DNA of 32,613 nucleotides from positions 1-32,613 of the forward strand of contig JAWXBP010000473.1 of assembly GCA_034440135.1 (NCBI GenBank), in the 5' to 3' direction. The stretch comes from Planctomycetia bacterium. Lineage in GTDB: Bacteria > Planctomycetota > Planctomycetia > Pirellulales > JALHLM01. Each line of letters opens with the position of its first letter. Position 1 is the stretch's first letter. Position numbers and translations under genes: made by a program. A model generated the notes under the pieces. The model searched no databases. It was not told where the DNA came from and worked only from the letters and a program-made list of their open reading frames with translations. Below, piece after piece: positions 27,197 through 32,613 of this stretch.

Positions 27197-28780
27197 CTAC
27201 TTTTCTCTCCTCCCCATTCCGTGTTCTCCGTGGTGAATCCTCGGCCAGAGCACGGCCATCACCAGACCGGTTTGCATCAGCACGACTGCCAGGCAAATGC
27301 CGGCGACTTCCTTCTCCGCGCCGTAGTGCAACTGATTGAAGACCTGAATCGGTAGCGTCACGACGCCCGGCGGCGCGACCAGTACGCTGGCGGGGAGTTC
27401 ACCGATCGCGATGGTGAACGCAACAGTCCATGCCGCGGCGAGTGCTCCGCGATGTTGCGCCAGTCCGATGCGCCCGAAGCGCGAATAGGCGCCGAGACCG
27501 TCTAGCATCGCCACGTCCAGTTGAGCCTCGGGCACGGTTCGTAAGGCGAACCAAAGAATTCCGAGCGCCCAGGGAAATGCGCGCCACCATTGCACCAGCA
27601 CCAGACAACTCAACGGTTGATCGCGCAGCCAGAGCAATCCACTCGCATCTGGTTGCGACAATGTACGAATCAGTCCCATCGCCAGCAAGGATCCTGGCGT
27701 AGCCAACATCGCCACGGCGGCGACGCCCGTCGCCCAGCCACGCCAACCGCCGCGCCGCGCGATCCATGCGAGAGGCGCGGCGCACGCCACGGCGGCGCAG
27801 GCCGCGATAGTAGCGGCCGCGCACGACCAGCCGAGTTCCTCGCGGAAGCGGTAGACGCTGCGCCATGTGGTCACCGCGGCGCCCGTGGCCGACCAGTGGC
27901 GCACACGCATAGCGCCTTGCATTTCGACGATGAGTCCTGCTTTGAATGCCAGGCATGCGACTGGCGCGCCGACCGCGAATAGCAAGACGACGGTAACGAC
28001 GAGCCAACTGGGCCATCGAAAGCGTCCCAGTGAAAACACGCGTGATGAGTTGGGTCGCCGAGCGCGCACAACCGTCGCCAGTGCCGCGCCGATGACAAGC
28101 GCCAACATGACGAGCCAGGTGATCGCCACGAGGCTCGCAAGGACGACCGTGCGAAGCCCGCGATCATCGCCGAGCTGTTGCATCGTGAACAGTTCCTCGG
28201 CAAACGTCCGCACGCGAAATAAATCGGTTACCGTTGTCTCAGTGGCCGTAGTCAACACGATTCCCACGAGCGCCAACCCGATCGCCGGCGCCGCCCTTCG
28301 CAGCGACACGCGCAGCGCCACCTGCCAGGCGGGCATTTCGAGCAGCGCCTGTTCCTCCAATTCACGCTCGACGCCGCTCACGCCGAGCGCCACGCACAGC
28401 GCCGCCCAGGGCATCGCCGCGAGGGCATGAATCCAGATCACGGCCGGCATGCCGTTGAGCCAGACTTCGCCTCCCAGGAATTGCCGGGTCAACGAGCCTT
28501 GCAGGCCGAAGCCGGCGTCCCAGGCCGCCGCCTGGACATAGAGGGGCAAGAACAGGAGCGCGGCGAGCAGCGCGAAAGTCGTGCGACGTCCCGGTAGGTC
28601 AGTCCGCGCCACGAGCCAACCGAGCGCCACGCCGACCGGCAACGCCACGAGCGCCACGCCGCCGGAAAGCTGCAGCGTGTTCCGGAGCAAAGCAGCGATC
28701 CGCGCATCGGCGGCCCCCAGCCAGGCCAGCGCCGCGGCGGCTGCCAAGAGCATTCCTCCGCAGAATAGCGACCCGCGCAT
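27197..28780 (-). CDS. Fe(III)-type ABC transporter permease, two-domain fusion
   Basis: A 527-aa membrane protein with about 12 TM segments and two copies of the binding-protein-dependent permease domain, as in FbpB/SfuB iron permeases. Each half has an EAA-like loop for contact with the ATPase: EEQALLEMPAWQVALRVSLRRAAP at about 137-160 and LDVAMLDGLGAYSRFGRI at about 435-452. It would import ferric iron or a related substrate through the inner membrane, but no ATPase or binding-protein gene adjoins it. Start ATG 28780. The last 12-14 residues (HHGEHGMGRREK) come from a dispersed repeat of the CACGGAGAACACGG type, not from permease sequence. Substrate is inferred from the fused-domain format only. 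Confidence 0.85.
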   Translation of the reverse strand: MRGSLFCGGMLLAAAAALAWLGAADARIAALLRNTLQLSGGVALVALPVGVALGWLVARTDLPGRRTTFALLAALLFLPLYVQAAAWDAGFGLQGSLTRQFLGGEVWLNGMPAVIWIHALAAMPWAALCVALGVSGVERELEEQALLEMPAWQVALRVSLRRAAPAIGLALVGIVLTTATETTVTDLFRVRTFAEELFTMQQLGDDRGLRTVVLASLVAITWLVMLALVIGAALATVVRARRPNSSRVFSLGRFRWPSWLVVTVVLLFAVGAPVACLAFKAGLIVEMQGAMRVRHWSATGAAVTTWRSVYRFREELGWSCAAATIAACAAVACAAPLAWIARRGGWRGWATGVAAVAMLATPGSLLAMGLIRTLSQPDASGLLWLRDQPLSCLVLVQWWRAFPWALGILWFALRTVPEAQLDVAMLDGLGAYSRFGRIGLAQHRGALAAAWTVAFTIAIGELPASVLVAPPGVVTLPIQVFNQLHYGAEKEVAGICLAVVLMQTGLVMAVLWPRIHHGEHGMGRREK

Positions 28781-28879
28781 GGTCGACCTGTTGGCTGAGT
28801 CTTCGCCGGTTTAACGGAACCAATCCCTCCGGCTATCATACCTTCGTTCCGCCCGTGAACTCATGGCATAGAATCTGGC

Positions 28880-29602
28880 GTGTACTTACTCGATCACACC
28901 ATGCCGACGGTCGCCGAAGACCTGGCGCTCGACGAGGCGCTGCTCGAAGCGGCCGAAGCCAATCCGACGCCTATCGAGTGCCTGCGCTGGTGGGAGCCGA
29001 CGTCGTTGGCCGTGGTCGTAGGGCGTTCGTCCCGGTTGTCGGCCGAGGTGAGCCTCGCTAACTGCCAGGCGGACGGCGTGCCTGTCGTGCGTCGCACCAG
29101 CGGCGGAGCGGCGATCGTCGCCGGGCCTGGCTGCCTGATGTACAGCCTGGTCTTGAGCATCGAATCGCGTCCGGAACTGCGCGACGTTTCGTTTGCCCAT
29201 CGCTTCGTCCTGGACCACATGATCGCTTCGATCGCCCGGTTGGTTCCAGGCGTGAAGTGCCGCGGAACGAGCGACCTGGTGATTGGCGACAAGAAAATCT
29301 CCGGCAACAGCCTGCGTCAGCGCCGCCGGAATCTGCTTTATCACGGGACGCTGCTCTACGACTTCCCGCTTGAAACGATTAGTCGATACCTGATCATGCC
29401 GCCGCGCATGCCGGACTATCGAGCTGCGCGGTCGCACGGCGAATTTGTCGCCAATCTTCCGCTGAAGGGCGCCGCACTTCGCGCCGCGCTGGCCGTGACC
29501 TGGGCCGCTGATGTGACATATCCAGACCCGCCACTGGCTGTCGCGAAACAGCTCGCGCAGGAAAAATACGCGACCGCCGCTTGGAACGAGCAATTGAAGT
29601 AG
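28880..29602 (+). CDS. Lipoate-protein ligase A / LipB-like family protein
   Basis: A 240-aa protein of the BPL/LplA/LipB acyl- and biotinyl-transferase fold. Visible features are LALDEALLEAA (about 15-25), RWWEPTSLAVVVGRSS (about 37-52), the family signature VVRRTSGGAAIV (about 73-84) and DLVIGDKKISGNSLRQRR (about 135-152) with the ligand-binding Lys. LYHGTLLYD (about 157-165) completes the set. It attaches lipoate (or octanoate) to carrier domains of 2-oxoacid dehydrogenases or GcvH. The C-terminal accessory domain of E. coli LplA is absent, as in LipM/LplJ-core relatives. The start is GTG 28880, with ATG 28901 an alternative. It diverges from the ABC permease and converges on the PTPMT1-like gene with a 15-nt gap. 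Confidence 0.88.
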   Translation: MYLLDHTMPTVAEDLALDEALLEAAEANPTPIECLRWWEPTSLAVVVGRSSRLSAEVSLANCQADGVPVVRRTSGGAAIVAGPGCLMYSLVLSIESRPELRDVSFAHRFVLDHMIASIARLVPGVKCRGTSDLVIGDKKISGNSLRQRRRNLLYHGTLLYDFPLETISRYLIMPPRMPDYRAARSHGEFVANLPLKGAALRAALAVTWAADVTYPDPPLAVAKQLAQEKYATAAWNEQLK

Positions 29603-29617
29603 CGCAGGAATCGCACT

Positions 29618-30133
29618 TCAGACTTCGCGCTCAAAGTCTCGCACGACCGTGCGGCGTTCCAGTTCTTTCACGATGTGGGGCCGGACTTGTCTTAGCCGTG
29701 TCACCGCTTCGTTCGCACTGATGCGATACCGGTACATCAACCAGCAGGCCACGACCGTTGCGCTCCGCGCGCGGCCAGCCTTGCAGTGAACGTAGACCGT
29801 TTCACCGCGATCGGCCTTCGAGGCGATAAACGCCACAGCGCGGCGGACGTCCGTCAAACGCGGCGGCGTGAAATCCGTCGTCGGCATCCGCATTTGCTCG
29901 ATGCCCAACCGCGCGTATTCCTCGACCGGCCCGGCGTACTCCTCGCACGTGTTCACCACGGCCCGCACGCCGGCGTCGTAGAGCGGTTGCACATCCTTGG
30001 CGAATGGCAGCGCACCGAGGATCACGTTCCCATCGACGCGATCCCACCACCGCCGGGTCGCCGTCAGCCGGTTGAGCAACAGGTTCCAGCCCAACGTCGG
30101 ATAAAACAGCGCTCGGGCAATCAATCGACGCAT
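29618..30133 (-). CDS. PTPMT1-like dual-specificity phosphatase (probable phosphatidylglycerophosphatase)
   Basis: A 171-aa Cys-based phosphatase. The active-site loop is HCKAGRARS with Cys117 and Arg123 (CX5R), and the general acid is probably Asp87 in TTDFT. The whole chain resembles eukaryotic mitochondrial PTPMT1: FYPTLGWNLLLNR (10-22), RRWWDRVDGNVILGALPF (27-44), the EEY segment at 64-66, GIEQMRMPTTD (77-87) and VRPHI near the end. PTPMT1 dephosphorylates phosphatidylglycerophosphate to phosphatidylglycerol on the way to cardiolipin. That is the likely role here, at the inner membrane. ATG 30133 is preferred; the in-frame extension upstream is encoded by repeats. It probably follows the thioredoxin/YHS gene on one transcript. 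Confidence 0.88.
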   Translation of the reverse strand: MRRLIARALFYPTLGWNLLLNRLTATRRWWDRVDGNVILGALPFAKDVQPLYDAGVRAVVNTCEEYAGPVEEYARLGIEQMRMPTTDFTPPRLTDVRRAVAFIASKADRGETVYVHCKAGRARSATVVACWLMYRYRISANEAVTRLRQVRPHIVKELERRTVVRDFEREV

Positions 30134-30163
30134 ATGCAATGATTGGAAAGGGAAAGCAGCGTC

Positions 30164-30195
30164 GTTGTAGCACGGTCTCCCGACCGTGGCACAAC
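30164..30195. repeat. GGTCTCCCGACC palindromic repeat, copy 3
   Basis: GTTGTAGCACGGTCTCCCGAC and onward to CACAAC: the same hairpin-forming family as 27069-27097, here just upstream of the PTPMT1-like start. Outer GTTGT/ACAAC arms extend the palindrome. Confidence 0.85.
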
Positions 30196-30216
30196 AGTCC
30201 TTGCCTACAGGATATC

Positions 30217-30252
30217 GCGCATTCGCCATTCGGGTTTAGGCATTCGAACTTC
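30217..30252. repeat. Degenerate relative of the 22629-22732 repeat
   Basis: CATTCGGGTTTAGGCATTCG resembles the right arm CATTCGGATTTCGACATTCG of the repeat after the antiporter. It lies directly after the stop of the thioredoxin/YHS-like gene (which ends at 30259 on the minus strand). Confidence 0.5.
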
Positions 30253-30258
30253 CGCCTC

Positions 30259-31572
30259 TTACCGCAGCGTGCGATTCACGCTTTGCACGTAGCGTTCGCG
30301 GTTGCGTTCGAATTGGGCCAGCGATTCTTCGCTGACGAAGAGGTAAATGCGGCCGTTCACGAAGAGGCCGTGTTCACGGCGGCCGGCCAGCATCTGGCCG
30401 TGGTCCGTGGCGAGCACCGGGTCGTTCCCGGCCATTACCGGGCTGAAGCGATTGGGTTGCTGCCAAAACTTGTCGCGCTCCGCGGCGCTGGTAAATAGGT
30501 ACGTGCGACCTTCGTGCGAGACACCCCAGCGGACGTCGCCCAGTACCCAGCGTTGCTGTTCGATGAGCGTAACCGGGCAATGGCCGTCCATCGCTAACGG
30601 CGCGGCGCCGGGCGGCAGTTGATCTTGCGTGATGCCGCCGCGTGCCGGCGGCGCTGCCGATGGCCCTTGAACGTAGGGGTTGGCCGCCACAGCACCAGGT
30701 GCCATCGCCGCGGCGGACGGGCCCATCGTTTGTGCCGACGGGGCCATGACCTGTTGTTGCAGCGGTGCGTAGTTGGGCGTCATCTGCGGTGCGACGGCGG
30801 TCGCTTGCTGCGAGGCGTAGCGATCCGCGTAACGGTCATTCATTGCCGGAGCGGCAGGCGCTGTCGGCACGGCTGTTTCTACTTGATAGTTGCTATAGCG
30901 ATCCGGCTGCACGGCGGACGGCGCTTGCTCTTGCGGCGGGCGATTGTAGTAGTCGGCATAGCGATCCTCCGCCTGTGGCGGCGCTACGTTGGCCGTGACG
31001 GGCGGCGCGACTGGAGACGTGTAACGCTGTGGCGGTGATTGTTGAGCCACGGGCGTGACGGGCGCCGTCGGTTGTTGCACAGGAGCGGTGGAGCGCACCT
31101 CGCCATAGGAGACCACAGGGCGCTGCTGAGGCGCCGCGGCCACGGCCGTTTGATGACCGAAGTCCGAAGCGATTTGCGCCATGGTCGCGGTGTAGCCGGC
31201 CATCGTTTGCGGACTGATGAGTCGGTCGACGACTTCACCGTCCGGCGTGATGATCACGTCCGTGGGCCAGGATTCGACGCGGAACTTGCGTGCAGTCGCC
31301 GGATACAGGCTGGCGTTGATCTTAACGCCGACATATTTCGAGGCGAGCGACTGGCCAAAGTTCGGTTGCGAAAAGACCTGCTTTTCGAGGCGTTCGCAGT
31401 GCACGCAATCGTTCCCGCCAAAATGCACCAGCACGAGTCGGTTGGACTCGGCGGCCAGGGTGCGGGCCTCTTCCAGGTTCCGCGCCCAACGCCAGCCTTC
31501 CTCGGCTTGCGCATGAGCCACGGAGGCGACAATAACGACGGCAAAAACAGTGACTTGGTGAAACTGGCGCAT
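30259..31572 (-). CDS. Secreted thioredoxin-fold protein with Pro/Gln/Ala-rich linker and YHS-like C-terminus
   Basis: A 437-aa protein. Signal peptide 1-23 (ends VAHAQAEE). A thioredoxin-like domain follows at about 27-140, with CVHC (Cys56, Cys59) in FGGNDCVHCERL, a VGVKINA strand and the cis-Pro region VESWPTDVIITPDG. From about 145 to 330 is a low-complexity linker rich in Pro, Gln, Ala, with repeated DRYADYY/DRYSNY/DRYADRY motifs. The C-terminal 100 residues look like two YHS-type modules (LAMDGHCPVTL, GRTYLFTSAAERDKFW; GRIYLFVSEESLAQFE). YHS modules are linked to metal binding. The suggested role is thiol or metal handling in the envelope. ATG 31572. PTPMT1-like gene downstream on the same strand. 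Confidence 0.82.
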   Translation of the reverse strand: MRQFHQVTVFAVVIVASVAHAQAEEGWRWARNLEEARTLAAESNRLVLVHFGGNDCVHCERLEKQVFSQPNFGQSLASKYVGVKINASLYPATARKFRVESWPTDVIITPDGEVVDRLISPQTMAGYTATMAQIASDFGHQTAVAAAPQQRPVVSYGEVRSTAPVQQPTAPVTPVAQQSPPQRYTSPVAPPVTANVAPPQAEDRYADYYNRPPQEQAPSAVQPDRYSNYQVETAVPTAPAAPAMNDRYADRYASQQATAVAPQMTPNYAPLQQQVMAPSAQTMGPSAAAMAPGAVAANPYVQGPSAAPPARGGITQDQLPPGAAPLAMDGHCPVTLIEQQRWVLGDVRWGVSHEGRTYLFTSAAERDKFWQQPNRFSPVMAGNDPVLATDHGQMLAGRREHGLFVNGRIYLFVSEESLAQFERNRERYVQSVNRTLR

Positions 31573-31758
31573 GGCCGTGCCATCCTGCTTGCGGGAAGCA
31601 ATCTGCGCGACCCGCCGGCGCGGCGAGCCTTAAAAGTTCTTATCGGCCGCCCACGTGTAGGGATTGTGTCAAAATTCGCCGTTCTGCCACGAACGCGGAA
31701 GTTGCGGGGGTTGCGGGCTTCCGGCTTTACGAGTTCGGAAAAACCGTGCGCGTTGCGC

Positions 31759-31786
31759 TTGACACCGGGGTTAGGAAGATTAAGAT
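31759..31786 (+). promoter_or_regulatory. Consensus-like sigma70 promoter in non-coding region
   Basis: TTGACA (31759-31764) and TAAGAT (31781-31786) are 16 nt apart. Transcription would start around 31793, about 760 nt before the next plausible start codon, and a terminator follows within 120 nt. Confidence 0.5.
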
Positions 31787-31792
31787 TCTCGA

Positions 31793-31911
31793 TAGCTTGA
31801 GTTCTACCTGACGGCGTTGGCCGTTTCGGATCTGTGACCGGGAGATTCGTCGAACCCGGTCGGATTCGCCCTGAAAGCGTTTTGTTTCGGGGCACTGCAA
31901 CGCTTCTTTTT
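31793..31911 (+). ncRNA. Candidate small RNA (about 119 nt)
   Basis: This lies between a good promoter and an intrinsic terminator. It has three stems: ACGGC/GCCGT at 31811-31824 with a GTTG loop, GACCGGG/CCCGGTC at 31836-31861, and the terminator stem at 31875-31905 followed by T5. There is no start codon with a ribosome-binding site and a credible frame. It could be a trans-acting sRNA or a prematurely ended leader of the downstream gene. No known RNA family recognised. Confidence 0.35.
31874..31911 (+). terminator. Intrinsic terminator
   Basis: AAGCGTT (31875-31881) pairs perfectly with AACGCTT (31899-31905) over a 17-nt loop, and TTTTT follows at 31907-31911. Confidence 0.55.
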
Positions 31912-32505
31912 CCCGCTTGGGTGAGACCCGCAGTCGGGGAAGTTAACCGAAGCGAAGCGGCTTCAGTTGTCGGGTTTTTCTGGGCACGGCAGGCCCTATT
32001 TTGGCTGCGTCGTGCGCAGTAGCATTGGCCGGAAGTGACGCGTAGTTCGCCACGGTCGCTTGAAGCGAAAGTGGTGCGGCCTGGCTGGTTTTTGTACCCT
32101 AACCTCCTTGGCCGGCGACGCGCGGTTTTGGCCGCTCGGTTCATAATGTTTGCCATCCGCGGCCTTGCGCTCGGCGGATGCGCACTTGTGGAGGACGTTC
32201 GCTAGCGACGCGTTCCGGAGTGGCACGGAAGTGGCTCCAGGAATTGCGACTGAGTCCTGGTCAATGCTTGGCAATCCATTGGATTGCGCGCCCATTCAGC
32301 CAGTACGCCTTGACGCGGATGCGTTTCCACGACGAGTTGGGCAGTGTTTTCGCGCTTCCGTGCGGCTATGTGCATAGTCGCACGGTTTGGTGACCGTCTC
32401 TCGAGGAGGCGGCGAATCCGCGTTTCGCATCCCTGCGCGGTGCGCAGTGATTTCGCGCGCGGCAGGTGCGCAATTCGCTCCATGAAATGTTTGACGTGTT
32501 CCCGG

Positions 32506-32523
32506 CGATCCCGCGCGGGATCG
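32506..32523. promoter_or_regulatory. 18-bp perfect palindrome upstream of the last gene
   Basis: CGATCCCGCGCGGGATCG is a perfect palindrome 29 nt before the ATG at 32553. It could be an operator, or in RNA a hairpin with a GCGC loop close to the ribosome-binding site. Confidence 0.4.
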
Positions 32524-32552
32524 TTCTGTGTGATTTGAGTTCCAGGTGAGGC

Positions 32553-32613
32553 ATGGCAAAGAAACGAATGGGCCGTAGTCGAGGACGAGGGCCAGGCGGG
32601 CCGAGCGGGCCAG
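32553..32613 (+). CDS. Start of a basic Gly/Arg-rich protein, cut by the window edge
   Basis: ATG 32553 is preceded by AGGTGAGG ending two nt before it, a good ribosome-binding site. The 20 visible codons start MAKKRMGRSRGRG and continue Gly/Pro/Ser-rich. Such basic, disordered N-termini occur on planctomycete Rho factors, RNA-binding proteins and others; identity cannot be decided from this piece. The long upstream region may be its leader. Confidence 0.55.
   Translation, partial: MAKKRMGRSRGRGPGGPSGP

Larger units (their letters stand above)
31573..32552. other. 980-nt region without a convincing gene
   Basis: No frame on either strand shows a recognisable protein. The short ORFs have patchy composition. 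The region contains the promoter, hairpins and terminator of a candidate small RNA (31759-31911). A second terminator-like structure has ACCCG (31926-31930) and CGGGT (31971-31975) followed by T5. Near the right end is an 18-bp palindrome at 32506-32523. It may be a long leader for the gene at 32553 or an RNA-gene region. No match to tmRNA, RNase P, 4.5S RNA or tRNA was seen. Confidence 0.6.

Noticed and set aside
31254-32156. 300-codon minus-strand ORF at the right end
   Set aside because: It begins in the gene-free region and overlaps the thioredoxin/YHS gene in another frame; it is Arg/Pro/Ser-rich and resembles no family.
31573-32552. tmRNA, RNase P RNA, 4.5S RNA or replication origin in the gene-free region
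   Set aside because: None of the signature sequences (T-arm with CCA end, RNase P core, SRP tetraloop region, repeated DnaA boxes) was found.

Overview
The window is GC-rich bacterial chromosome and most probably comes from a planctomycete (Pirellulales-like). I base this on family resemblance, not on a marker gene. The signs are a giant LEPR-XLL/FG-GAP surface protein, a planctomycete-type ECF sigma factor, an LRR protein with the 'SLRSL-TM' N-terminus, a thioredoxin/YHS-like secreted protein, a PTPMT1-like phosphatase, the futalosine enzyme MqnD, a DUF255 protein, and many dispersed palindromic repeats between genes. No rRNA, tRNA, CRISPR array, integrase or transposase was seen.

Layout. 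1-5.3 kb (minus): an ECF sigma factor, then an incomplete gene of at least 1516 codons for a LEPR-XLL protein with PPC-like domains and about 17 FG-GAP repeats. 5.4-10.8 kb: PhoU (plus), a large secreted alpha/beta-hydrolase (minus), a doubtful small ORF behind a good promoter, a PhoA-family alkaline phosphatase (minus) and a YjfB-like small protein (minus). 11.1-12.3 kb: mqnD with a translationally coupled two-TM protein. 12.4-15.1 kb: an Nramp-like transporter without the usual metal-site motifs, diverging from a two-TM RCK potassium channel. 15.2-18.6 kb: a DUF58-LRR operon (minus) diverging from cysteine synthase, which has a promoter and a structured leader. 18.9-24.8 kb: an OYE-family oxidoreductase, a J-domain/LRR fusion (minus), a CPA2 antiporter and an exported DUF255 protein. 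24.8-28.8 kb (minus): a secreted protein with a permuted-papain (YiiX-like) domain and an orphan Fe(III)-type ABC permease. 28.9-31.6 kb: a lipoate-ligase-family protein (plus), then a PTPMT1-like phosphatase and a secreted thioredoxin/YHS-like protein (minus). 31.6-32.55 kb has no convincing gene but holds a consensus-like promoter, hairpins and an intrinsic terminator that together look like a small RNA. A basic Gly/Arg-rich protein starts at 32553 and leaves the window.

The genes are mostly independent housekeeping, envelope and transport functions, not one pathway. I see no obvious new multi-gene system. The most distinctive signals are: (i) several families of inverted repeats placed at gene ends, two of which supply the last codons of real membrane proteins; (ii) the candidate sRNA locus at 31.76-31.91 kb; (iii) variant proteins (Nramp-like without DPGN/MPHN, a K+ channel with a GYT filter, the J-domain/LRR fusion); and (iv) the close match of one phosphatase to the eukaryotic mitochondrial enzyme PTPMT1. 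Family assignments come from motif recognition; no database search was run.
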